Assembly (NCBI GenBank): GCA_032717465.1
Contig: CM064657.1
Coordinates: forward strand, 24,803,319 to 24,867,318
Length of the DNA stretch: 64,000 nt
Reading direction: 5' to 3'
From: Coenobita brevimanus
Lineage: Eukaryota; Arthropoda; Malacostraca; Decapoda; Coenobitidae
Below the pieces are notes generated by a model that ran no database searches, had not been told where the DNA came from, and worked only from the letters and a program-made list of their open reading frames with translations. Every line of letters starts with the position of its first letter. Positions within the stretch are counted from its first letter, which is position 1. The translations under genes and the position numbers were made by a program. Positions 21,621-32,245 of the stretch are shown one piece after another.

Positions 21621-21965
21621 CACAGGCGGTGTTACAATCACCACTCCAGTCAGTGCTGCCAACGCTAGCTGGCTGGGCCAAGGCCATAGCCAGCGGCACA
21701 CGCTCGGAGCTGAACGCCACAACATGAAAAACCACGCGTCTTCAAGTCATCCTTACTCATCGACGGGACCACCTAGAGACCTCGGGATACCTTCATTGGA
21801 AAGAGGAAGAGTTGTTGAGTCTTATGAACTTTCATTTGATTCTCTAGCTGTTATAGTTTGGCAGATATAAGAGTTTGAAGTAAGGGTATTTTTTCCAAAA
21901 TCTCGGAAATTGCCCGTAAGGAGGAGTGTACTGCGGCCAGGAGCACCCCGGCAGCTAAGGGTTAA

Positions 21966-22659
21966 AGCATAAAAACTTTCATCAGAGACGAGAGTTTTCA
22001 GCCGATCGGCGTCATTTTTGGAGACGTCATAGCTTCCTTGCTCCTAGTCAAAGGTAATGAGTTGGGAACTGTGGGTCTCAATGCCAGCAAGAGAGCGGAC
22101 AGGTTATTCAGTACCAAATGAGCTGTGAGTGGGGAAGGTACTGTGCAGTTCTGTCCCTTTAAATTTCCACTCTTACCCCCGTCCCAGCCATGCAACATAC
22201 CTGTATTTCTCTATGCCAGTAGTGCGTATGTATAGTGTTTGGGCACTGTTGTGATTAGAACTGGTGTTTGCAATAGGAAATTTGGTGTTTGTGAAGCATT
22301 CCTCGTCGTTATCAGCCGTTGGCCCAACGAAGATTGTGCTACTATTTCTAATCAACTACACTGCCTCTACCCTGCACCAAATGTGAGTATTCAGCTATAA
22401 AAAATAGTGACAGTGAATCTTGTGAATATAGTGTGCTTATCTAGTGTACAAAGAATTGGTGAAATATGTGCAGTAGCTTAGAGGAAGGCAGGAAACTGCC
22501 CTACTCGAAAGACTGAAGTTTGTGTCACAAAAATGTTAGCTCTTAAGGTGAAGTGTAAGGGAGATAAAACACGAGTTTAAAACACATAATTTTTTCCCCT
22601 ATTTCTCCGCACTGAGCACATTCAGTAGGTTGTTGTCATGGCCGATGCAGCTAAAGGGT
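21966..22659. other. Unassigned segment
   Basis: No accepted gene. Near 22,648 the string GCAGCTAAAGGGTTATGTTAA looks like the right end of another TTAA-type element, so part of this segment may belong to a degraded element. Confidence 0.35.
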
Positions 22660-22862
22660 TATGTTAAGGCATCAGCAGCAGTGAAGATTCGGCAGATCTG
22701 CATTATGGAGAGCTCTCGTGGTCTTGCTGGCATCGGTGTAACCTCCTCTTGTCTCACTTCCTGTAATGCATCCTCGATAGATGCTGCAATAATCACATCC
22801 TCTGCTGTGGTGGCTTCGCCAGCATTGTTAATTTCAGACATTGTGGATATACGGCTTGTATA
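22660..22862 (-). pseudogene. Possible Tigger transposase C-terminal fragment
   Basis: The minus strand gives about 65 codons: MSEINNAGEATTAEDVIIAA, then EDALQEVRQEE and RELSIMQICRIFTAADAL. The acidic start and leucine/isoleucine-rich helical end resemble the C-terminal end of Tigger transposases. It abuts the terminal repeat at 22,865. Assignment is weak. Confidence 0.35.
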
Positions 22863-23141
22863 TACAGTACCCTCGCGTCCAAACATGGTAATATTGTCAT
22901 GCATTGGTCCCGTGTTGGACCAAAAACGTGTTGGACAAACAACAGAGCTTATGGGGAAAAATGAATTATGTCAGCAACCCTAGGAAAAGTCACCCTATAT
23001 ACCTACCATATACCTATACATATATTAGTACTACCGTAATTATAATAAATGGTACTATACTATGAATGATAACTAACCTTTTAGGATAGTGTTGGTGGGC
23101 TTGCTGGGAATGGAAGGTGGTATCCGAGGCTGTAGGTAGTC

Positions 23142-23327
23142 CTACCGGGTCCGCGGAGGATGGCTGCTGGCGTCACTAGCGGGTAATGGCTGCTGCTCCT
23201 CCTCAACCTCCCTCATAAATCCTTTGAAATTCCTCTCCCCTTTCTTCTGCCTCTCGATGAATTCTAGCTTGGTGGCCTGAGGGAGGTGCCGCCGCTTCTT
23301 GGGGTTCTCAGAAGGCTTCCTAGGCAT
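23142..23327 (-). pseudogene. N-terminal remnant of a pogo/Tigger-type transposase
   Basis: Sixty-one codons: a Lys/Arg-rich start (MPRKPSENPKKRRHLPQATK), then LEFIERQKKGERNFKGFMRE, then an acidic and Pro-rich tail. The KLEFIERQKKG stretch is similar in pattern to the first helix of CENP-B-type helix-turn-helix domains. A nearly identical piece is in the sister copy at 61,945-62,064. Without the catalytic part it is non-functional. Confidence 0.45.
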
Positions 23328-23668
23328 CATGAGCTGAGTAAAATGCAGTAGCAAGGGCAGAAAATACAGCGAGAAAAAAGCACCATCCAATGCGAATTAT
23401 GTGACCGAGTGGCGCTGTGGCGGGAGAAATTTAAACAAAACATCACGTGAGAGCAGAAGCGTTTTTCATTAGGTGACATCACAATCATGTCACGATAGTG
23501 GGCGGGGGAGGCTACTTAATCAGAAGTTTTGATTGGCTTTCAGAGTCACGGAAACGTCCAATATGACCGTGTTGGACCAGAGGTGATCGTGCTAGAGACG
23601 AACTCTGCGGATTTCGCCCACTTCTCGGAGCTCCGTCCATGTTATGCTTACGCACCCATTTTACAGTA

Positions 23669-24630
23669 CAGTAATCCCTCTAATATCCGGACGCCCAATA
23701 ACCGAACATCCCCACTAACCGAACCTTATCGTCCTGGGATCAAACATTCCCAAAATGGTCCGAAAATCCAAAAAAATTGGAAAAAAAATCGATTTTTTGC
23801 CGTCCGTAATTTGAACTTGCCGCGCGCGCCGCATGAGAGCATTGTTTTGGTTCGTCATTCCTCCGACGTCCGATAGAGCGCCGCTGCATCCTCCCCACTT
23901 CCCGCCTGTCTCTCACCGCGACAAGACCTACGCTCTTCGCCATGGCTTGGGAAAAGTTAATGTGCAACACTTAAATTTAATGGAACATTATTTGGACTAA
24001 AGTGAACACTGTGAAAAGAACGGACTTCTGTGTGTTAGTGACTAAGTTCAGTGCAAGACTTCAGGAAGAGTGTAGTGCAAGTGCTTCAGGAAATCGTTCT
24101 TACTGTCAGAGTCCGAGAGGAGGCGGTTATTCATCGAGGTGGCCAGGGACTTGCTGTAAGTAGCCAAAATGTTTCATGTTGTACTATTTTCCATACTATA
24201 TTTACCAGAATGTTTCATATTGTATTTTTTCCCATACTATACTTACCAGAAAGTGTCATACTGTACTTCTTTCCATACTAAACTTACCTCATGCATGTGC
24301 AGTAGGAATGTGTTTTTCAGAGTTCGGTTAGGTTCGGTTGGGTTAGGTTCGGTTAGAGTCCATAAGTACCAGAATGTTTATTAATGTATGAACATACTTC
24401 TAAACCCACATTTTATGTGTCTATTGCATTTATTTCAGTCATTTATGTGCCTTATTGGTGTGATTTGGGTGTTAAATAGGTGCTATGCATGTCCGGAGGG
24501 AGTTGTATAGGTGTTTCTCTGTGTTAGGGTCCGTAAGTACAAGTCCATAAGCTGGGGCCCAATATCCGGACAAAACCAATATCCGAACCTACTGATGGCT
24601 CTATTGATCCGGATATTGGAGTGATTACTG
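23669..24630. mobile_element. Pogo-type MITE, CAGTAATCCC family, copy 1
   Basis: Ends are CAGTAATCCCTCTAATATCC and, inverted, CAGTAATCACTCCAATATCC, with TA outside both. The sister of the host element (62,968-62,976) has the uninterrupted site TTTTACAGTACTTAAA, so this is a filled site and the TA duplication is proven by comparison. No transposase frame. Other family members lie at 50,634 and 52,782. Confidence 0.9.
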
Positions 24631-24719
24631 TACTTAAATTGTATTAAATCATACTAATTTTTTGCTCTCTGTGCTGGACGCGAATCGTGCTGGACAAACG
24701 CGTGTTGGACGCGAGGGTA

Positions 24720-24722
<3 letters not shown>

Positions 24723-24768
<46 letters not shown>
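24723..24768. repeat. (TA)n microsatellite
   Basis: An uninterrupted TA tract of about 46 bases lies between two TA-target transposons. It probably grew from the TA duplication or was the target for both. Confidence 0.9.
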
Positions 24769-24769
<1 letters not shown>

Positions 24770-24780
24770 CTGTCTATGTA

Positions 24781-25787
24781 CAACGTGGGCTCGCACAGTG
24801 TGCGAGAGATTGGGTGGTCCTGGTCCTCGTACACTGTGAAATCACACACTGATAATACATAATCTTATGGGAAAAATAATATATGGGCAGCACCCCCTCA
24901 TACCTGGACATTTTTTTGGCTCTTAGAGACATAATGAAGGTCAAATTTTTCAGACCTTTTACTACAAATATAGCTACAGTAACAAAAATATTGGCAGTCA
25001 CCTTAATAACAGTAGACAACAGGCCTGATGGACTTAAATAACAGGGGTTCCGAGGCATGGCAACACACTTAGAGTGCCCTTACCACCACCTCGGCTGCAC
25101 CACACTTGTTTAATCGTTGCCAATGTTGTATTATTCTGGGCTTTGACGAAGAAATTTACGGCCTGTCAAATGTTATATTTCTTCTTGAATGCAGGAATAG
25201 TGATTATGGTGGGGATTGCAGATATGCCAGGTGAAGCAGGTGAGTCAGGTGGGGCTGTGGAGATGGAGGGGGAGGCGGCTGGTGAGTCAGGTGGGGCGGT
25301 AGGAGACTCAGGGGAGGTGGTGAGGGGAGGATCCTCCCTCTCCTCCTCCCTACTGCTCACATTTTCGGCAATTTCCTTCACCTCTTCTTGCTTGTCTGTT
25401 TCATTCCTCATCTTGTTATGGACGTATTGGCAGTACAGTATAACAACTTGGTGTTCGCGAAATAATCGTCATTATTATAGAAACTTGGTATCTATTCTAA
25501 CTTATTGTACTTGCCGAAAATGTTATTGTCGAAGTTGTTATTGGTGAGATCTTACTGTAGACTCCACTTGAGCACCTTCCCCATGAGCCTCTGGGTCACT
25601 ATTGGCACGTTGTGTGGGGGAGGGGGTCACGTACTCATGGAAAATGGCATTTTTGAGCCACACCTTGCCTCTACCTCACATATTGTGAGGTAAACTCGCA
25701 CATTCAAGGTTTTTGGTTATGATTTTTGGTTGCTCACGCACAATTCGATTCGCGCACTCTGATCTCGTGCAGTAGGCGAACTCACTT
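24781..25787 (-). mobile_element. Non-autonomous Tigger related to the one at 36.6 kb
   Basis: Left 280 bases match 36,586-36,860 and right 240 bases match 40,890-41,120, both including TACCCCCTCATACCTGGACA-type and TTTTTGGTTATGATTTTTGG strings. The ends are worn but recognisable, flanked by TA. The middle keeps a transposase C-terminal remnant (minus strand, 25,166-25,411; SSREEEREDPPLT, Pro/Ser-rich). About 1 kb versus about 2.5 kb for the intact family. Confidence 0.75.
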
Positions 25788-25803
25788 TATATATACATAT
25801 ATG

Positions 25804-26239
25804 CAGTGGTCCCTTGCATTTAGCGATTTAATTAGTCTAGTGAAACCGTCGCTAAACGTGGTGTACTTTATATGGGAAAAACATCAATTAGTCTGTGCTC
25901 ATCCTCCGAGTCACCCTGGATATTCTGCTTCAGGTGCTGAAGATGAAACAGTATATTAGTAATACATTATATAGATACAGCACTGTATGGTTTTTCATCT
26001 ACTCACCAGTGAAAAATGCCAAATGTTCAGCACTGTGAGAGAAAAAAAAGCACCTAAGGTCGTCAGACGCTCACGACAATGATAACAAAGACGATCTGGT
26101 GGCGGACAGGCAAGGCACTTCACGCTCCACATCGCTAAACATGTAAGAAAATCGCTAAATGCTTCAGGATTAGTACCTTTTCTAACCTATCGCTTAACCT
26201 GAAAATCACTAACTTGAAACATGCTAAACGTGAGGGGTG
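25804..26239. mobile_element. Pogo/Tigger-type MITE, CAGTGGTCCC family
   Basis: The left end CAGTGGTCCCTTGCATTTAG and the right end, read inverted, CCCCTCACGTTTAGCATG form a worn inverted repeat. Further inverted matches (CGATTT, CGCTAAA) follow. The element is 436 bases with no coding frame. Confidence 0.6.
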
Positions 26240-26385
26240 TATGTATATATTCATCATCATCATCATCATCATCCGGACCTCCTTTCCCACCCAAGGGCAG
26301 GGTGAGGAGTACCAATGTCCAGACAGCCCAATCCTGCCCAATCCAATGGGCCATGCCTCCACCCACTCATCATTCAAGCCCCTGG

Positions 26386-27263
26386 TAGCGGATTCTGAAA
26401 GGTGTCTGGGTTATGGGAAAATCTGCGAGAACTTTTGCGATGTGCATACGAGGTTTTGGTAAGTGGTATTCTGGAGAGTGTTGTACGACAATCTTAAGAA
26501 CAACACCAGGTTGCGCCAGTGCCAGTGTTGGCCAATGAAGGAGCGGAAGGTTTTGCTGTTTAAACCTGAGTAACCAATCACAGTACACTAGAGTATGACA
26601 TCATAGTGGTAGCAGACGATGTTTCCACACCGCCAGTAATTTCCACGATTGTATTGAAGCAGTGGAGGACCACCAAAATATTATGTATAGAAGGGCAGTG
26701 AACTTCTCAGAGGAAGAAATAAGTGCGCTGATTCATAATTTTTTCGACATTGTGTCATGTAGGCTATAACCATATTTTAGACGAGCTTCTTTACACTGGC
26801 TTATTTGATCGAATTTTTGTTAATATTATATCATTAGGCTGTAATCTGTTTGCAGTAAAGGCAATATTGGCCGACAGTGCTAGTTTTACCATTTATGTCG
26901 AAGTAGTACTTGCTCCGTTATAGTATTCTGGCATCGTCTATGACGATCTGTTGCCACTTGTACTTATTATTTTTTGAAAAATCGCAACAGTTGTATGCAC
27001 TTAAGGATTAATTGATGCATGATTTAATTCTGAGGATTTGGGGGATGTTTGAGCTACAACATTTGTAAAAATAGGAGAGTTATAAGGCTTACGATGTACT
27101 TAGGGCTGCCCCTCACATGGCGCAACTCTACGAAGAAAATTGACAACGCCGCATAGGGTTTGCGCTTGTTTTCTAGGGCTCCAGAATATGCACTTAAGTG
27201 AAAAGTTGCTCTTACGCCCAAAGATGGTGGATTTGCGAGGATTTTTGAGCTTTCAGAATCCGC
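26386..27263. mobile_element. DNA transposon of unassigned family
   Basis: The insertion splits the RTE-C 3' UTR. Its ends carry a perfect inverted repeat GCGGATTCTGAAAG (26,388-26,401, and inverted just before 27,263). CCCCTGG is present on both sides (26,379-26,385 and 27,264-27,270), a 7-8 base target duplication. The 878-base body has no convincing coding frame. The repeat does not match the hAT, pogo or TTAA families seen elsewhere in the window. Confidence 0.7.
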
Positions 27264-27399
27264 CCCCTGGAATCCCGGCTCCATCAGATATGCCAAAAAC
27301 ATTCATCATGCTCTGCGGCTTTACACAAACATATTCGATTGAGTCAATCCAGACACTGCCATGTTAAAAAGGGGTGCCAAAATCCTTGATCATGCACTT

Positions 27400-29190
27400 C
27401 TCCTCACAACATTCATCCAGTCAGCTCGATCTCTTGTCAGTTCCCCAGCCTCACAGACTTCCTAACCTCTCTTCCTCACACCATATCTCTCCACCTTCTC
27501 CTTGGCCTACCTCACCTCCTCCCTCTTTCAGATTCATTCAGATATACCTTTTTCACCACTCTGTTGTTATCCATTCTTTCCACATGACCATACCATCTCA
27601 GTATACTCTCTTCGATTCTGGTGTCCACTGACTTCCTAACTCCACGCCTTTCACGAATCACATTATTTCGCACCCTATCCACCCTCTGTACTCCACATAC
27701 ATTCCTCAGCAGTCCCATCTCCACTGGTCTTCCCTTTGACTTTTCATTTTCATGCCACACCATAGTCTCACATCCATATGTTAAAGTTGGCACTAACACT
27801 CCCTCATGTAAGCCTCATGCAGCTGCAACACTCAAACCTCTGTTTCTTATCAAGGCCTTCATTGCACCAGCTACTTTTCTTCCTTGTGTCTCTCTACTTC
27901 CCACTTCTTTTGCACATTTTCCTCTTTTCTCTCACTCTTCCTAGGTATTTGAACTCTCTCACCAATTCCAGTCTCTCTCCATTCACTGTACCATCGCACA
28001 GGGAGTCACCTTCTCTCTCAGTAACCATCACTTTACTCTTTTCTACACTTACTCTCTAGACATGACACTCACAAGCATCAGCAAAACTCTGCACAAGCCT
28101 ACCAAATTCTTGTCCGGTACTTGCAAGCAGTAGTGCATCATCAGCATACAACAAATGTGAGATATTCCATCCATCACCATTCATTACCAATGCCATCCCT
28201 CTCTCCATTACTCGTGTTTTTACTTCTCTCATCACCCCATCAATATATATATATATATATAGAACAACCATGGGGACATCACACAACCTTGTTGCACGCC
28301 CACACTGATTGTGAATCATTCAATTAGCTACCCATTAACCCTTACACATGCTTCACTACCATCATAAAAACTCTTGACAGCACCTAGCAGCTTACCATCT
28401 ACACCGTACATGCGCAAAACTTTTCACAGTCCCTCTCTGTCTTCTTTGTCGTATGCTTTTTCCATACTAATGAATGCCATAAACACCTTATGGTCCTTCT
28501 CACAAGCCTTCTTTGCTGTCTGTCTCACTGCAAATATTTGATCCACACATCCTCTGCCACTCCTAAAGCCACCCTGTTCATCACTCACTAGGACTTCTGA
28601 CATCTCTCTTACCTTCTCTATAATAATTCTTCCATATACCTTCCCTACCACGGTCAGTAAACTTATGTCACGATAATTCTTGCACTCACTTCGCTCACCT
28701 TTATTTTTGTACAAGGGTACAGTCACAGCCTTTTTCTGCTCTGCAGGCAATTTCACTCATCCATGCCTTCTTACATATCTCCAACAAGCACTTCATTTCA
28801 CTGTTTCCACTACACTTAAGCATCTCTGTTTATATCTCATCAACCCCAGCTGCTTCCCCATTTTTCAGTCATTTCACAGCACTCTTCACCTGTGCGAATG
28901 TCACGCCTCCTGGCACTGCATTCCTTCTCTGCACACCCCCAAAACCAGTCATGTTTACAGCTGCTCTGCTCTCTCTATTCCCATTCATCAGGCTTTCAAA
29001 ATATTCTTTCCATCTGGTCCTTTCTTCATCTCCATGGGTTAATAATCTGCCACCTGCATCCTTCACACCATCACATTTCTTTCCGCTTTCACTTTTACAT
29101 TTCCGCACCTCTTTCCAGAATAACTTCCTATTTTCAGAGTAGTTTGCATTCATTTTTCTTCCTCGATCATCATTTACCTCCTTCTTTTTC
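27400..29190 (-). pseudogene. RTE-C reverse transcriptase, reversed copy, broken
   Basis: Order on the minus strand: linker LFWKEVRKCKSESGKKCDG; VPLYKNKGERSECKNYRDIS; DEQGGFRSGRGCVDQIF; MAFISMEKAYDKEDREGL (catalytic Asp replaced or shifted by nearby changes); a (TA)n expansion at 28,240-28,262 in the YMDG region; LLYADDALLLAS; LTYGCETMVWHENEKSK; ILRWYGHVERMDNNRVVKK. Several stops and shifts. It cannot make a full enzyme. Confidence 0.8.
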
Positions 29191-29207
29191 CTCTGTACAT
29201 ATATATA

Positions 29208-29368
29208 TATATCTATTGCCAGATGCCACAATCCCGTAAGGGGTGGCCATTGACTTTGAATTATTTGTTTTATGGGGAGGGGCACTAACCCTCCACCAAC
29301 CCGTAAAACAAATAACTCAAAGTCAGTGGCCACCCCTTACGGGATTGTGGCGTCTGACAATAGATATA
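29208..29368. repeat. Palindrome of two short-retroposon 3' tails, head to head
   Basis: The left arm starts TATCTATTGCCAGATGCCAC and the right arm ends GTGGCGTCTGACAATAGATA. Both contain the GGGGTGGCC / GGCCACCCC block of the RTE-B and retroposon tail and the TTTGAATTATTTG / CAAATAACTCAAA block. Arms are about 65 bases with a spacer of some 30. The fold would make a strong hairpin. Confidence 0.85.
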
Positions 29369-29370
29369 TA

Positions 29371-29558
29371 TATCCCATTGGATCCCAGGGGTGCTGGGCG
29401 AGGATGGCACTGGGAGGGTACTAAGCGTACCGCCCTCCGCCTATCGGCTCATCGTCGCGAAGCTCATAGGTCCCTAACCAGAGGGTTCCCTACTTTATAC
29501 AGACTTGAAAAATCCCAGTTCTGTCCAATATTCCAAACACCGGGCTCCAATAGGTTAA
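29371..29558 (+). mobile_element. TTAA-type MITE, copy 1
   Basis: The 190-base element starts CCCATTGGATCCCAGGGG (its left TTAA replaced by TA-rich DNA) and ends GGGCTCCAATAGGTTAA. It is nearly identical to the next copy at 29,583. TTAA ends starting CCC suggest piggyBac mobilisation. No coding. Confidence 0.75.
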
Positions 29559-29582
29559 AGAGACTGATGGGTTTGCCAGTCA

Positions 29583-29771
29583 TTAACCCATTGGATCCCA
29601 GGGGTGCTGGGCGAGGCATGGCACTGGGAGGGTACTAAGCGTACCGCCCTCCGCCTATTGGCTCATCGTCGTGAAGCTCATAGGTCCCTACCTGGGGGTT
29701 CCCTACTTTATAAAGACTTGAAAAATCCCAGTTCTGTCCAATACTCCGGACACCAGGCTCCAATGGGTTAA
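29583..29771 (+). mobile_element. TTAA-type MITE, copy 2
   Basis: Ends are TTAACCCATTGGA and its exact inverse TCCAATGGGTTAA, a perfect 13-base inverted repeat including the TTAA target. The body is over 90 percent the same as copy 1, in the same orientation, 25 bases away. Either two insertions or a local duplication. Confidence 0.8.
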
Positions 29772-29774
29772 ATA

Positions 29775-29945
29775 TATATATATGTGCGGAGGAAAAAGAA
29801 GGAGGTAAATGATGATCAAGGAAGAAAAATGAATGCATACTACCTGTACTCTGAAAATAGGAAGTTATTCTGGAAAGAGGTGCAGAAATGTAAAAGTGAA
29901 AGTGGAAAGAAATGTGATGGTGTGAAGGATGCAGGTGGTATATAT
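29775..29945 (+). mobile_element. RTE-C linker fragment, inverted relative to the copy on its left
   Basis: It reads RKKKEVNDDQGRKMNAYYLY and LFWKEVQKCKSESGKKCDG, the same piece that ends the reversed copy at 29,030-29,205, with the same break in a TA repeat. This makes it the opposite arm of a larger inverted repeat centred near 29,290. Confidence 0.8.
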
Positions 29946-29954
29946 ATATATACA

Positions 29955-31120
29955 CAGGTAAGCCCTTAATTCACGCGAACTTTTTTCACGTGATTTCGGT
30001 TATCCACGAATTTTTCATACACTAATTAAAACAAAATTATAGTATTCAGATAAATAATTTTAATATACAAGAAAAATAAATAAAATATAAAAATGCCTAC
30101 CTGCTGCCCGTGTGCATACATATATGTATATGTGTGTGTGTGTGTGTGTGTGTGGGAGGTCGGTCTACCAATGCACCACACAGTCAGTTTGAATCCGACG
30201 GTTGAACCATGCATGACTTGTGAATCGTTCTTTGTGACTTGTTTTTCTGCCTTCCAGTGATTGCTTGACTTGTCTGCCAACATGGGGCCTAAGTGTACGA
30301 GTAGTGCTAGTGATGCATGTGGTAACACACCAAAACGGACTGTAACGTGATGTTGCTGACAGAAAGTTGTGTTGGACAAACTTAAGGGAGGAATGTAGGC
30401 GACAATTCTCCATCAGGATGATTCCCCATCATTTATTTACGTACCAGTTTATTTAGCAAGTACAGTACACTAGTTTTTTACTTATATGAGTTATAAAATT
30501 CCCCTGATAATTAGTTATTAAAGTATTTATTAATTAATAATAAATATATTTATAGAATGACAGGGAATCGTCCATGATTTGATGGTGAATTGACTTCATG
30601 GTGAATTGTCTTGGAACCGTGTGTTTGGGGTGAGTCAACTGTTCCAACAATAAAGAAGGAGGAACATAGCATACGGGAGGCAATGAGGGCCAGTGTACCA
30701 GACTGTGCTAAAGTGTCTCCACCTGTGCCTGTGAACTGGCTTGGAACCGTATGTTTGGGGTGAATGAGTCAGCTGTTTGGACAATAAAGAAGGCAGAATG
30801 TAGCATATGGGAAGCAGCAGGGTTGCCAGGTGCACGTGTTTCGCGCCAGATTGGGCGACTTTGGAAGATGATTTGCGCTTAAATTTGAACGGCTGCACGT
30901 TGCACTTTTTTGGGCGATTTTTGAAAGGACTAGGAGCATATTAGGTGATTTTGTTATATGGATGCAATGTTAAAAAAAAAGAAGTAAGAAGACATGGCGT
31001 ATGCATGATGTACTAATACTCGTATGACTCCGTAATCATTTCCCTGCCACTCCCCAAATGCATTGTGAAGCCCCAGTTACTATAATTAGCATCTCTACCT
31101 GACCTGCATTTCCATGACCC

Positions 31121-31185
<65 letters not shown>

Positions 31186-31730
31186 CTTTTGTTTTAATCC
31201 TAAGTCCTCAAGGCGCAAGGCTACGCCTTTCTAGTGAGTGCAAAGTTGGTCTTGTTAGTCTGTCTTCATATGGAAGGTTCCAAATATCATGTCTCATTTT
31301 TGTCATTCTTGTCAACATTTTTGAACGAATTTATATCCATTCCTATATGCTGCTGCTCCAGTGCTAATGTCCATCACTGATGTGCAGTACAGTTAGCACC
31401 AGAGTCATAATGACGACCCAGTTCCTCCCCTACACCCTTTACCAAGCCTGCCCAACCCAACCTTGATCCCATAATTACTGACAACACAAAGCTCTCTCCC
31501 TCTACCCCATCTACCACTCCATGCTTTCTGTACCATCCTCTCTCTCTCTCTCTCATCCAGATTAAATCGTCTCCACTCATCCTATTATCCCCCTACCCTT
31601 CCCCAAAGAGCAATTGCCACTTCCTTGTAAATGTTACACAGGCGAGGCCATCTGACCCTCTCTCACCTGACCCCACTCTTCCTTGGTCTGACTTTCTGAC
31701 CGCCACCTACTACTACTACTACTATTACTA

Positions 31731-31784
<54 letters not shown>

Positions 31785-31848
31785 CTACGGGTTAAGAATA
31801 GAGAAGAATTACTATAATTGGCTCTCACCACTTCCAAGACTGATGGAG

Positions 31849-31894
<46 letters not shown>

Positions 31895-32245
31895 TTTTGC
31901 TGTCTGCGCTTTTTGGGCGCATTTTCGGGATGGATTGGGCGCCAACATCACCCACTGACCTGGCAACACTGGGAGGCAGTGAGGGCTTGTGCACCAGACT
32001 GCAGAAGTGTCTCCATGTACGCCTGTGCTTGTCAGGTTTCAGTGTTAAATTTCTTAACATTTTTGTTGTTTTTAATACTTTATGCTAGTTTATAAAGTTT
32101 ATGTAGTGCATAAACAGTATTATTCAGATGTAATATAATTAGTAGACATGCGTAATTATGTGCACACAAGGGCAGAACATATACGCGAATTTACCACACA
32201 CGCGAAGGGTCTGGGAATGTAACCCTCGCGTGAATTAAGGGCTTA

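Larger units (their letters stand above)
17819..21965 (+). mobile_element. TTAA-flanked, piggyBac-like element with a LINE inside
   Basis: The left end reads TTAACCCCTATCCGCCGGC and the right end, inverted, TTAACCCTTAGCTGCCGGG. TTAA at both sides (17,819 and 21,962) is the target and duplication of piggyBac transposons. The right 200 bases match, reversed, the stretch beginning at TTAA 53,728, a second copy of the same family. A LINE (about 19,305-21,620) sits inside. No full piggyBac transposase is present, so it is a non-autonomous or gutted element. Confidence 0.65.
22865..24722 (-). mobile_element. Tigger/pogo-type element, CAGTACCCTCG family, copy 1
   Basis: Terminal repeats are CAGTACCCTCGCGTCCAA at the left and the inverted CGTGTTGGACGCGAGGGTACTG at the right, with TA outside both (22,863 and 24,723). 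A second copy is at 61,608-63,064. Inside, on the minus strand, 23,142-23,327 encodes a basic start MPRKPSENPKKRRHLPQATK, a fit to the N-terminal part of a transposase DNA-binding domain. The catalytic domain is missing. The element is interrupted by the MITE at 23,669-24,630, which the second copy lacks. Confidence 0.85.
26249..29205 (-). mobile_element. RTE-C, reversed copy, with a DNA transposon inside
   Basis: On the minus strand it runs from the linker (RKKKEVNDDRGRKMNANYSE, near 29,190) through the reverse transcriptase to the RTE-C 3' UTR and a GAT-type tail (CATCATCATC at 26,253-26,273). The 3' UTR is split by the element at 26,386-27,263. The left endonuclease half is missing; the break is in a TA repeat. 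A second, inverted copy of its first 165 bases lies at 29,775-29,945. Confidence 0.8.

Noticed and set aside
31128..32060. Val-Cys and Thr-His repeat proteins
   Set aside because: Translation of TG/CA microsatellites inside a hAT-type element.
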